Shown here: piece after piece, positions 1-7,435 of the stretch
Layout of the letters: each line of letters starts with the position of its first letter
How positions within the stretch are numbered: the stretch's first letter is position 1
Assembly: GCA_015231595.1 (NCBI GenBank)
Contig: JADGBH010000052.1
Coordinates: forward strand, 1 to 32,701
Source: Desulfobacterales bacterium
GTDB lineage: Bacteria > Desulfobacterota > Desulfobacteria > Desulfobacterales > JADGBH01
Reading direction: 5' to 3'
Length of the DNA stretch: 32,701 bases
The notes under the pieces: model-generated
Told to the model about the DNA's origin: nothing
The model's database searches: none
The model's input: the letters and a program-made list of their open reading frames with translations, nothing else
Program-made: the position numbers and the translations under genes

Positions 1-48
1 TGATAAGGCTTTTGATAAGGCTTTTGATAAGGCTTTTGATAAGGATAT
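1..48. repeat. 12-bp tandem repeat
   Basis: The unit TGATAAGGCTTT is present three times exactly, followed by a partial fourth unit that diverges after TGATAAGG. The array runs off the left edge, so its full copy number is unknown. Because 12 is a multiple of 3, each reading frame repeats with a four-residue period. Only one of the plus frames is blocked by stops (TGA TAA). Confidence 0.9.
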
Positions 49-61
49 CATCGTCTTATAA
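2..61 (+). CDS. C-terminal end of a truncated ORF with a DKAF repeat
   Basis: Reading from base 2, the 12-bp repeat translates as repeated D-K-A-F tetrapeptides, followed by DKDIIVL and a TAA stop at 59-61. The start lies outside the window, so the protein cannot be identified. The run of identical tetrapeptides could be the tail of a low-complexity surface or coiled protein. It could equally be a non-coding microsatellite that happens to be open in this frame. Both minus-strand frames checked through the array (KALS and KPYQ repeats) are also open, which weakens the coding call. Confidence 0.3.
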   Translation, partial: DKAFDKAFDKAFDKDIIVL

Positions 62-181
62 AAAAACATATCTATGAAATCCCCCTTAATAGAGGTTAAA
101 GTTTATAACTCGTCACATTATAGATGTCAACATGTATTTTCAAACACTTTTCCTCTACCAATTCTTGATTTAATTATTCGG

Positions 182-1654
182 CTATTCGCTATAATGCCCT
201 ACCTTAACTAAGCTTGATTTTACTTGAATTTCATGATTTATACCGCTTATACGCTCTTCAGCTCTAACGCGAAGAATTCCGTTTGAATCTATCCTGAATG
301 TAACGAAAATATCAGGTTCGCCGGAAGGCAACTTAGGCAAGTTTTCGACAATAAAATGTCCAAGAGGTGAATAATCACCTTCTTTATCGCCGCCCTGAAG
401 TATATGAACAGTAACATTTGATTGTTCATCCATTGTAGTTGTAAACATTCTTGATTTTTCTACAGGATACGGAGTTCCTTTTGGTATTACCGTCACAAAA
501 CGACCTTCATTGTCTTCAACTCCAAGGTCATGGGGAACAACATCACTAAAAATTACTTCGTCATAATATTCACCTATTGCTCCGGCAAGCAATCCAGCAC
601 CCATCGCTACAATTTCTTCAGGATTTAGATCTTTTTTAAATTTAACATCTTCTGGAAAAATCTCGGCAAGAAGATTTCTTACACATTTAATTCTGCTTGT
701 TCCTCCTACAAGAACAATCGACTTTACCCATTTGGGTTCAAGCCCAGCGCTGGATAAAGTTCCTTCAATTATACTGCGGATTTTCTTTAAAAGAGGAGCT
801 GATATTGTGTCAAATGTAGAACGAGTTAAAGGCATGTTTAAATGAAGAGGGCCTTTTTTATTTACTGTTATATAAGGAATCATAATGCGTGTTTCACTAA
901 CAGAAGATAAATCTATCTTTGACCTTTCAGCATGAATTAAAAGCTGCTGCATCGCTACAGGATCATTTAATAAATCAACATCGTGAATTTTTTTAAATTC
1001 GTCTTTTGCAAGATTAACAAGTACTTCGTCAAAATCGTTTCCGCCTAAATGAGCATGGCCTCCGACTCCTTTTACAAGGAATGCTCCATCTTTTACTTCC
1101 ATCAATGTAATATCGAGAGTTCCTCCGCCAAAATCGAACACAAGAAGGTTATCATCTTCCGAATGCTGTAATCCATAGGCAAGAGCCGCTGCTGTCGGTT
1201 CGTTAAAAAGTTTATGAACTTTAAATCCAGCAAGCTCTCCTGCTTTTAAAGTTGCTTCCCTTTGCTGGTCATTGAAATACGCAGGAACTGTAATTACTGC
1301 ATCCGAAACAGTTTCACCAGCATAGGCGCTCGCGACTTCTTTTAAATATTTTAAAATTTCAGATGATATTGTTTCAGGAGTCCATTCTTTATTTTGAAAA
1401 GACCATGCATGATTTTTTCCCATATATCTTTTTACTGAAATTACTGTAATTTCATGATTTAAAACTGCTTGAGACCTTGCAAGCTGACCTACAAGAATTT
1501 TATCGTTCAGAACTGTAACTACGGAAGGAGTAATTCTTTCCCCCCTTTCATTAGGAACTATAAATGGAGTTCCTTTTGAATCAGGTAAAGATATAAGGGA
1601 ATTAGTTGTTCCAAGGTCAATTCCAGCGATTAATTTCTTTGATGTTTCTGTCAC
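182..1654 (-). CDS. Hsp70-family chaperone without lid domain (DnaK/HscC-like)
   Basis: This is an ATP-dependent chaperone of the Hsp70 family, expected in the cytoplasm. The 490-residue product has the nucleotide-binding domain at about 8-365: phosphate-1 motif GIDLGTTNS at 11-19, phosphate-2 motif FDFGGGTLDI at 173-182, adenosine motif VLVGGTSR at 314-321. An interdomain linker (DVVPHDLG, about 371-378) leads into a beta substrate-binding domain at about 379-485. It then stops, whereas DnaK is about 640 residues and carries an alpha-helical lid. The start is GTG with an AGGT ribosome site just upstream. It is the last gene of a three-gene operon, 16 bp after the TPR gene. The missing lid and the unusual neighbours suggest a dedicated client rather than general folding; that part is inference. 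Confidence 0.9.
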   Translation of the reverse strand: MTETSKKLIAGIDLGTTNSLISLPDSKGTPFIVPNERGERITPSVVTVLNDKILVGQLARSQAVLNHEITVISVKRYMGKNHAWSFQNKEWTPETISSEILKYLKEVASAYAGETVSDAVITVPAYFNDQQREATLKAGELAGFKVHKLFNEPTAAALAYGLQHSEDDNLLVFDFGGGTLDITLMEVKDGAFLVKGVGGHAHLGGNDFDEVLVNLAKDEFKKIHDVDLLNDPVAMQQLLIHAERSKIDLSSVSETRIMIPYITVNKKGPLHLNMPLTRSTFDTISAPLLKKIRSIIEGTLSSAGLEPKWVKSIVLVGGTSRIKCVRNLLAEIFPEDVKFKKDLNPEEIVAMGAGLLAGAIGEYYDEVIFSDVVPHDLGVEDNEGRFVTVIPKGTPYPVEKSRMFTTTMDEQSNVTVHILQGGDKEGDYSPLGHFIVENLPKLPSGEPDIFVTFRIDSNGILRVRAEERISGINHEIQVKSSLVKVGHYSE

Positions 1655-1670
1655 GTTTGTTACCTCGATG

Positions 1671-2033
1671 TTATTCTCTATTATTTAGCATAAATTCAAG
1701 ATGCTCTTTTGCTCTAATATTTTCAGGATCGATTTTTAAAATATGCTCAGCCATTTTTATTGCGACGGTTTTGGCTTCTAAATTCCATAGGGAAATTATT
1801 ATATTGTTAGCAGCTTTTATTAATGAATTATCAATAGCAAAAGCAGCAAAAAAAGAAAACAAAGCTTCAAAATACTTTTCTTCCTTAAGAAACGCAACCC
1901 CTTCATCAAAAAAATTTTTAGCTTTTTCTTTTAGTATCTCTTGCTCGCTTTTTACATTTATATTTTCATCTCTTGGGGACGGACAAAGCTTTTGCTTAAG
2001 CAAATCTTCTAAAGTAGCTTTCTTTTTTCTCAT
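1671..2033 (-). CDS. Small TPR-like protein
   Basis: The product is 120 residues, soluble, with no signal peptide. After a charged N-terminus (about 1-35) it forms helical pairs of tetratricopeptide character at about 38-115, for example FDEGVAFLKEEKYFEALFSF and AEHILKIDPENIRAKEHLEF. TPR modules bind peptides and often recruit Hsp70 partners. The start codon overlaps the stop of the ParA-like gene (ATGA), with GGTGGA upstream, so the two are probably translationally coupled. The Hsp70 gene follows after 16 bp. A role as adaptor between the ParA-like ATPase and the Hsp70 is inferred from position only. I do not recognise a named family. Confidence 0.7.
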   Translation of the reverse strand: MRKKKATLEDLLKQKLCPSPRDENINVKSEQEILKEKAKNFFDEGVAFLKEEKYFEALFSFFAAFAIDNSLIKAANNIIISLWNLEAKTVAIKMAEHILKIDPENIRAKEHLEFMLNNRE

Positions 2034-2812
2034 GGCAAAATTCCACCAAAATTATCAATTCTATCTACAACTGCATTATAATCTAAAGCACCAATAGAAT
2101 TTGGAGAATATTCAAATATAGACATGCCAAATGCTGGAGCTTCCGCAATAGCAACATTCTGTCTTACTGGAGGGAAAACCATTTCTTCTGAAAAATTTTT
2201 TATTATTTCGTCAAGCACATTTTTGGATAGCTTTGTATTTTGCGAATATAATGTGGGAATAATACCTGTAATTCTTAAATCAGGATTAATTGTAGCATTA
2301 ATTTGATATATGAATCTTACCATTTCAGCAAGTCCTTCAATATTCAAAAAATGCGTCTGAACTGGTATAATGACTTCTTTGGCGGCAGCAAGACACATAA
2401 GCATCAGAAGGCCGACAGTTGGGGGTGGATCAAATATTATATAATCGAACTTTGAAGCTTCTTGGGATAAAATATGTTGAGCTAATAGCCCCCTTGCTTT
2501 TAAATCAGACGAAGATTCAAGTTCAAAAGCAGCAAGCTGTCCAGTTGCAGGAGCAATAAATAACCCTTGAGGCCAAGCTGCTTCATAAATAATTTCGTTT
2601 ATATCATTGTAGGTACCAATAAAAAGGTCATATAAAGATTTTTCAATTTCATAGGGAGAAAACCCTAAAGATATTGTTGCATGGGCTTGAGCATCACAAT
2701 CAATTAAAAGGACTTTTTTGCCTTTTAAACATAACCCTGCTGAAATATTAACAGCAGAAACTGTTTTTCCACATCCCCCTTTTCTATTCGCAATCGCTAT
2801 TCTTCTTTGCAT
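2030..2812 (-). CDS. ParA/Soj-family ATPase
   Basis: This 260-residue product is a deviant Walker ATPase of the ParA/MinD superfamily. Such proteins dimerise on ATP and often bind DNA or membrane to position cargo. Visible motifs are Walker A KGGCGKT at about residues 11-17, the switch segment LLIDCDAQAHAT, and a Walker B-like FDPPPTVGLL at about 127-136. The ATG at 2812 is chosen over a TTG one codon upstream because the Walker A then falls at the usual distance from the N-terminus and a GGGGCG tract lies upstream. No parB gene or parS-like site was seen nearby. It leads an operon with a TPR protein and an Hsp70, which is not the layout of a chromosome partition locus. It may position a protein complex instead (inference). 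Confidence 0.88.
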   Translation of the reverse strand: MQRRIAIANRKGGCGKTVSAVNISAGLCLKGKKVLLIDCDAQAHATISLGFSPYEIEKSLYDLFIGTYNDINEIIYEAAWPQGLFIAPATGQLAAFELESSSDLKARGLLAQHILSQEASKFDYIIFDPPPTVGLLMLMCLAAAKEVIIPVQTHFLNIEGLAEMVRFIYQINATINPDLRITGIIPTLYSQNTKLSKNVLDEIIKNFSEEMVFPPVRQNVAIAEAPAFGMSIFEYSPNSIGALDYNAVVDRIDNFGGILP

Positions 2813-3040
2813 CAAAAACGCCCCAGCAAATTTTTTATAATTTAAAAGATTAATTAATCGGCATTTATCATTATTAAAATTTAAAATTTAATCAAGCAAA
2901 ATTTTTTAAATAAAAAAAAATAATTTACAAATACAAATTTATAAATTAAATGTAGCTTACAATAATTTTAAATGAAATTTAAATATAGGATAATATTCCA
3001 AAAATAGAATATATAAAAAAGTATAAATCTTCAATCCTCA

Positions 3041-3058
3041 CTATTTTTAGCCTTAATC
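3041..3058 (-). repeat. Copy of the TAAGGCTAAAAATA intergenic repeat
   Basis: On the minus strand this reads GATTAAGGCTAAAAATAG. It is one of at least six copies in the window (others near 4861, 6263, 17898, 24820 and 25628), all in intergenic or weakly coding DNA. Confidence 0.6.
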
Positions 3059-3091
3059 AAATTTTAATTATCTGTATATATTCTAAATTTG

Positions 3092-3100
3092 TGATATAGT
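3092..3100 (+). promoter_or_regulatory. Candidate extended -10 promoter for the GT9 gene
   Basis: TG-A-TATAGT matches an extended -10 box (TGnTATAAT, one mismatch) 25 bp before the ATG, with AAGGA at 3112-3116. No good -35 hexamer is visible, which is usual for extended -10 promoters. In such AT-rich DNA chance matches are common. Confidence 0.35.
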
Positions 3101-3125
3101 AAATACAAAATAAGGACAAAAAAAT

Positions 3126-4118
3126 ATGAAACCCTCAGTTAATATTCGTAATATCCTTATAATAAGGCTTTCATCAATAGGCGATATAATACTTACAACT
3201 CCTGTAATTAAAGCCTTAAAGCATAAATTCCCTGAATCCAAAATTGATTTCCTTGTAATGGATAAATTTAAAGATGCTATATCTCAAAATAGTTCTATTG
3301 ATAATATAATAGTCTTTGAAAAGGAAAAATATAAGGGAATCCAAGGGATAATAAATTTTTCAAAAACAATAAAATGCAATAATTATGACTTAGTTATTGA
3401 CCTTCACGCTAAAATAAGGTCAATCCTAATATCCCGCTTAATCTGCAAAAACATACTTCGTTACAAAAAGAGAGCATTATGGAAGACTATTTTAGTAAAA
3501 TTAAAGCTTATCAACTATCATGTTGATGATACAATCATCAAAAATTATTTCCGGCCTTTAAATAAATTAGAAATTTATTATTCTGGAGAAAACCTTGAAT
3601 TTTATTTTGACGAAACTGATTTAGAAAAATTTAAAAATTTTGATAATTTTATAGTTGCCGCCCCTGGAGCTGCCAATGAAACAAAAAAATGGCCAAAAGA
3701 ATATTTTGCGGAGCTTCTTACAAAATTTAGCGAAAATATATTTATTATTGGCGGAAAAAATGAATTTGACGAATGTGAATATATAAAACAAAGCGTTGGC
3801 GATCGGTGCACAAATTTTTCAGGGGAATTAAGCCTTAAAGAAAGTGGAGCACTATTATCAAAAGCTAAATTTGTGATTGCCAATGATTCTGGCCCTTTTC
3901 ACATAGCAAGAGCTGTATGCCCAAAATCATTTGTTATATTTGGACCAACTGATCCAAATATGTTTGAATTTAAAGATAATGCTACCTTAATATACGCTAA
4001 TGAAAAATGTGCCCCCTGTTCTTTGCATGGAGATAAAAAATGTCCAAAAGGTCATTTTAATTGCATGATGAAGCTAACTCCTGAAAAAGTTTATGCAATT
4101 ATAAACAAAAATATCTGA
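3126..4118 (+). CDS. GT9-family (ADP-heptose LPS heptosyltransferase-like) glycosyltransferase
   Basis: The 330-residue product fits the glycosyltransferase 9 family, which transfers heptose to the inner core of lipopolysaccharide at the cytoplasmic face. The N-terminus ILIIRLSSIGDIILTTPVIKA is the typical family opening. The C-terminal domain contains the donor-binding stretch NDSGPFHIARA (about 254-264), then FVIFGPTDPN. A Cys-rich C-terminus (CAPC then CPKGHFNCM) is also common in this family. ATG with AAGGA 9 bp upstream. It stands alone on the plus strand, convergent with the CBS gene (6 bp apart). Exact acceptor and donor cannot be read from the sequence. Confidence 0.87.
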   Translation: MKPSVNIRNILIIRLSSIGDIILTTPVIKALKHKFPESKIDFLVMDKFKDAISQNSSIDNIIVFEKEKYKGIQGIINFSKTIKCNNYDLVIDLHAKIRSILISRLICKNILRYKKRALWKTILVKLKLINYHVDDTIIKNYFRPLNKLEIYYSGENLEFYFDETDLEKFKNFDNFIVAAPGAANETKKWPKEYFAELLTKFSENIFIIGGKNEFDECEYIKQSVGDRCTNFSGELSLKESGALLSKAKFVIANDSGPFHIARAVCPKSFVIFGPTDPNMFEFKDNATLIYANEKCAPCSLHGDKKCPKGHFNCMMKLTPEKVYAIINKNI

Positions 4119-4124
4119 ATATTC

Positions 4125-4601
4125 TTATAAATCTTCGTCAGAAAAAATAGAATGAAAAATTTCGGATATATAAATAATTCCTATTGGTTTATTATTCTGT
4201 AAAACTGGAAGACGGCGATATCTATTTTTTATCATACGGTCTAAAACAGCCATAATATGTTCAGTAGGGGAAGCTCCGACTACAATTGGATTCATAACCT
4301 GATTTACCTTTTTCCCTTTCAAATCCTTCACAAGGTTTTGTAATCGAATGCCATCCCATTGTAACTCTTCGCCTTTTATTCCATAATTTAAAAAACTTGG
4401 GCGTAGATGATAAAGAATATCAAACATTGTAATGACTCCGCTTAATCTGTTAAACTCATCAATAACCATGATACTGATAGTTTTATAGCCTGTATCTCTG
4501 ATCTTGCCGTTTAATATCTTATCAATAGCCTCTTCAATGGGTGCATTGATATGGATTGTATCAAAATCTCTAACCATAATATCCTGTACTAATAAATTCA
4601 T
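4125..4601 (-). CDS. Tandem CBS-domain protein
   Basis: The 158-residue product consists of two CBS domains, about 1-70 and 85-155. Each has a V(Q)DIM or VNQVMNP opening and a late beta-strand pattern (SGVITMFDIL and IGIIYISEIF). CBS pairs (Bateman modules) bind adenosyl ligands such as AMP, ATP or SAM and regulate partner proteins. There is no attached catalytic domain, so the partner is unknown. The start ATG has AGGAGT upstream. A possible TTGACA (minus strand, 4684-4679) lies upstream but its -10 is poor. It is monocistronic and convergent with the GT9 gene. Confidence 0.87.
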   Translation of the reverse strand: MNLLVQDIMVRDFDTIHINAPIEEAIDKILNGKIRDTGYKTISIMVIDEFNRLSGVITMFDILYHLRPSFLNYGIKGEELQWDGIRLQNLVKDLKGKKVNQVMNPIVVGASPTEHIMAVLDRMIKNRYRRLPVLQNNKPIGIIYISEIFHSIFSDEDL

Positions 4602-4860
4602 AATGTTACTCCTTATTTATTAATGTTTGTGTATTTAAAGTTATCAAGAGGCAAAAACTATTCTAAAATCATAGCCTATGTCAACTCAAAAAATAACTAT
4701 TGACCATTAAAAATTTTTATATTAAATTATCCCACTTTTTTAATAAAGTATTAACATTTTTCATTCTTAATTCGAAAAGGGAATAATTTAAATCTATGAA
4801 AAAATTTTTTGGCTTTACTTGACGTAATTTAATAACTGCTACCCGGGCTTGGTAGGCAAA

Positions 4861-4877
4861 GAGTAAGGCTAAAAACA
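4861..4877 (+). repeat. Copy of the TAAGGCTAAAAATA intergenic repeat
   Basis: Reads GAGTAAGGCTAAAAACA, one mismatch from the TAAGGCTAAAAATA core. It lies directly before the 22-bp tandem duplication. Confidence 0.5.
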
Positions 4878-4881
4878 ATTT

Positions 4882-4925
4882 TTGAGTTATAAATTCTTTC
4901 AATTTGAGTTATAGATTCTTTTAAT
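4882..4925 (+). repeat. 22-bp tandem duplication
   Basis: Two adjacent 22-base units (4882-4903 and 4904-4925), each starting TTGAGTTATA, differ at only two positions. It lies in non-coding DNA beside a TAAGGCTAAAAA copy. Confidence 0.85.
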
Positions 4926-5059
4926 TTAATAACCTATCCAATTATCTTAAAAAATAATCTTAATTTTTTGCCTTATTCAGCACTGTCACCCACTTAAGAA
5001 TTTTTAAATAATCATTACACTTTATTTATCACAATTAATTTTTTAAGGAGACTTATACT

Positions 5060-6214
5060 ATGGGTATTTTACCAAAAACTCTTGAATATTTTAGTAATTT
5101 TACTGGCAGAAGCCTTGCTGAACTTGATACAGAAAAGGAAAAGGGTAAAAAAATAGCTGGGGTTTATTGTCTTTTTGCCCCTGTTGAGCTTATTAGGGCA
5201 TCAGGAATGATACCAGTAGGGCTTTGTGGAAAAAAACAAGACCCTATAGCGGCGGCTGAACAAATATTACCTTCAAATCTTTGTCCTTTAATTAAATCCA
5301 GCTATGGCTTTGCAATAACAGAGAAATGCCCTTTTTTTGCTATTTCAGATATTATAATCGGAGAAACTACCTGTGACGGCAAAAAAAAGATGTTTGAACT
5401 AATGGGACAAATTAAACCTGTTCATACAATGCACTTACCTTATGCTCCTACATCTGAGTCAGCCGTATCTTTCTGGTTACAGGAAATTATAAAACTAAAA
5501 GAAATTTTAGAAAAAACAAGCGGAAATAAAATAAAACAGGAAGATGTTAAACATCAAATAAAACTACAAAATGAAATAAGAAGATTATTTCAAAAAATTA
5601 TGTCTTTTTTTCACGATAAAACCATTTCAATTTCAGGCATGGCTATGCTTCCTTTAATGGAATCTAAAAGTTTTTTTGTAAATCCTGAAAATTATATTGA
5701 GCAGCTAAAAACTCTTATAAAAGAGATGGAAGATCTAAAAAATAGCGGAGCGTTAAATTCATCTTCTAAAAGAATACTTTTAACAGGAACTCCTGTTGGT
5801 AAAGGTTCTGAAAAAGTAGTAAAGCTTATAGAGGAATGTGGTGGAAACGTTGTATGCATGGAAAACTGCACAGGTATAAAAACTACTTATTCTCTAATAG
5901 ATGAAAATGAAGAAGATCCATTAATGGCTATAGCAAAATGGTATCTTTCTATACCATGCTCATGTATGAGCCCCAATAAAGGACGAATGGATCTTTTGGA
6001 AGAATTCATCAAAGACTTTCATATTGACGGTGTAGTGGATTTAACTTGGCAATTCTGCCATACCTATAATATTGAAGCCCATACTGTAAAAAAACTCGTT
6101 GAGGAAAAATTTAAAATTCCTTCCATTCACATTGAAAGCGATTATTCTGAAAGTGATATAGGACAACTCAAGGTAAGAATCCAAGCTTTTATGGAAATAA
6201 TCAGTAATAAGTAA
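5060..6214 (+). CDS. Double-cubane cluster protein (2-hydroxyacyl-CoA dehydratase-like reductase)
   Basis: The 384-residue product belongs to the HgdB/FldB/BcrC-related family. It most resembles the double-cubane cluster proteins (YjiM-type), which hold a [8Fe-9S] cluster and carry out low-potential reductions in anaerobes. Diagnostic stretches are NLCPLIKSSYGF (about 73-84), EKCPFF (88-93) and GETTCDGKKKMFE (101-113). Cysteines are visible at 37, 56, 75, 90, 105, 260, 266, 270, 300, 302 and 333. Start ATG has AAGGAGA 7 bp upstream. These proteins normally need a BadF/HgdC-type ATPase activator, and none is encoded in the window. It is monocistronic and convergent with wecB. The substrate is unknown. 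Confidence 0.85.
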   Translation: MGILPKTLEYFSNFTGRSLAELDTEKEKGKKIAGVYCLFAPVELIRASGMIPVGLCGKKQDPIAAAEQILPSNLCPLIKSSYGFAITEKCPFFAISDIIIGETTCDGKKKMFELMGQIKPVHTMHLPYAPTSESAVSFWLQEIIKLKEILEKTSGNKIKQEDVKHQIKLQNEIRRLFQKIMSFFHDKTISISGMAMLPLMESKSFFVNPENYIEQLKTLIKEMEDLKNSGALNSSSKRILLTGTPVGKGSEKVVKLIEECGGNVVCMENCTGIKTTYSLIDENEEDPLMAIAKWYLSIPCSCMSPNKGRMDLLEEFIKDFHIDGVVDLTWQFCHTYNIEAHTVKKLVEEKFKIPSIHIESDYSESDIGQLKVRIQAFMEIISNK

Positions 6215-6221
6215 TAAGCCT

Positions 6222-6330
6222 TCATTGTATTATTGATAATGATATCAATAATACAATGATATGACTAAGGCTAAAAATATTAGGGATCTGATAAAAATAA
6301 TTATATTATTGATAGTATTATCAATAATAT
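6222..6330. repeat. Two stem-loops flanking a TAAGGCTAAAAATA core
   Basis: Arm 6222-6238 pairs perfectly with 6243-6259 (17 bp, loop ATGA). Arm 6303-6314 pairs perfectly with 6319-6330 (12 bp, loop GTAT). Both stems share TATTATTGATA / TATCAATAATA. Between them, at 6263-6279, lies GACTAAGGCTAAAAATA. The element sits between two convergent genes and may serve as a bidirectional terminator. The same layout recurs on the other strand at 24771-24871. Confidence 0.8.
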
Positions 6331-6342
6331 GAACTTAAAAAA

Positions 6343-7419
6343 CTATAAAATATGTTCTACTATTTGTTCAGAAGCTTTTCCATCGCCATAAATTCTTCCA
6401 GTAAAATCAATTTTTTTATCAAGCATATATTTAAAGGCATTTATTATTGTACTTTTATATAAAGGCGGAGCAAGCATATTATATCCGCCATCTATCAGCT
6501 CAACCCATTCTGTCTCATCCCTTAATGTCACACATGGAACTCCATGAAAAAAAGCTTCTTTCTGAACTCCGCCTGAATCTGTCGAAATAAGCCTTGCATT
6601 TTTTTCCAGCATAATCATATCAAGATAGCCAATAGGCTCTATAAGTTTTATACCTGCGGGTTTTATTTCCCATTTTTTTATAAAAGCCTTTGTTCTTGGA
6701 TGAATTGGAAAAATAACAGGAAGTTCATTAGAAATTTCAGTTAGAGCATCAAATATAATTTTAAGTCTTGTAATATCATCAGTATTTTCAGCTCTGTGAA
6801 CTGTTACTAATAAATAATTTTTAGGTTCAAGAAGTTCTTTTTTTAATATTGAACTCTGTTTTTCAGCAATATGCCCAAAATTTAAAGCAGCATCAAACAT
6901 TACATCTCCACATTTATGAATTTTACAGGAAAAATGTTCAAAGCCTTCTTGTTTAAGATTATTAACCGCCTTATCTGTAGGGCAAAATAATATATCGCTA
7001 ATTCTATCCGTTAAGACTCTATTTATTTCTTCGGGCATTTTCATATTAAAACTTCGCAAACCAGCTTCAACATGCGCTACTTTTATATGTATTTTTTTTG
7101 CCGCTAATGCTCCCGCTATTGTTGAATTTGTATCTCCATAAACAAGGACAATATCGGGTGTTTCTTTCATTAATATTTCTTCTATTTTTTCCATCATTCT
7201 GCCGGTCATAGCTCCATGATTTAATCCAAAAATTCCTAAATTATATGATGGCTTAGGTATTTGCATTTCTTTTAAAAAAATATCCGACATATTTGAATCA
7301 AAATGCTGCCCTGTATGAATTATTATCTCATTGATGGAACTATTTTGACTTATTACTCTGCTTACCTGAGATGACTTAATAATCTGAGGTCTTGCCCCTA
7401 TAATTGTTACTATCTTCAT
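6343..7419 (-). CDS. wecB: UDP-N-acetylglucosamine 2-epimerase (non-hydrolysing)
   Basis: This cytoplasmic enzyme interconverts UDP-GlcNAc and UDP-ManNAc, supplying ManNAc for surface polysaccharide. The 358-residue length is normal for the family. Catalytic landmarks are present: GDTNST (about 95-100), HVEAGLRS (about 116-123), PEEINR (about 129-134), TVHRAEN (about 206-212) and the UDP-binding DSGGVQKEA (about 276-284). Start ATG with a weak GGA upstream. It is the last gene of the long minus-strand polysaccharide directon, 16 bp after a GT4 gene. No UDP-ManNAc dehydrogenase (wecC) is in the window, so either ManNAc itself is used or that gene is elsewhere. Confidence 0.92.
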   Translation of the reverse strand: MKIVTIIGARPQIIKSSQVSRVISQNSSINEIIIHTGQHFDSNMSDIFLKEMQIPKPSYNLGIFGLNHGAMTGRMMEKIEEILMKETPDIVLVYGDTNSTIAGALAAKKIHIKVAHVEAGLRSFNMKMPEEINRVLTDRISDILFCPTDKAVNNLKQEGFEHFSCKIHKCGDVMFDAALNFGHIAEKQSSILKKELLEPKNYLLVTVHRAENTDDITRLKIIFDALTEISNELPVIFPIHPRTKAFIKKWEIKPAGIKLIEPIGYLDMIMLEKNARLISTDSGGVQKEAFFHGVPCVTLRDETEWVELIDGGYNMLAPPLYKSTIINAFKYMLDKKIDFTGRIYGDGKASEQIVEHIL

Positions 7420-7435
7420 TTTTTCATTAATCCGA

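Larger units (their letters stand above)
2813..3125. other. AT-rich divergent intergenic region
   Basis: This 313-bp region separates the divergent ParA-like and GT9 genes. It is extremely AT-rich, with long A and T runs. It holds one minus-oriented copy of the TAAGGCTAAAAATA repeat (3041-3058) and a candidate promoter for the GT9 gene at its right end. The repeat copy's AAAAATAG can pair with CTATTTTT about 33 bases away (3000-3007 with 3041-3048). No gene was seen. Confidence 0.7.
4602..5059. other. Intergenic region with repeats
   Basis: No convincing gene is present. The region holds a plus-oriented copy of the TAAGGCTAAAAA repeat (4861-4877), a 22-bp tandem duplication (4882-4925) and, at its right end, the AAGGAGA ribosome site of the next gene. 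A 61-codon minus-strand frame (4902-4717) starts with TTG, lacks a ribosome site and overlaps the repeats. It is judged non-coding or a degraded remnant. Confidence 0.6.

Noticed and set aside
1606..2097. 163-codon plus-strand frame opposite the TPR gene
   Set aside because: A shadow of the real minus-strand genes; low-complexity composition (F, S, I-rich) and no ribosome site.
2813..3125. parS sites near the ParA-like gene
   Set aside because: No repeated palindrome of the parS kind was seen, and no parB gene is present.
4717..4902. 61-codon minus-strand open frame
   Set aside because: TTG start without ribosome site, overlaps a repeat copy and half of a tandem duplication, and resembles no family I know. 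Probably non-coding or a decayed remnant.
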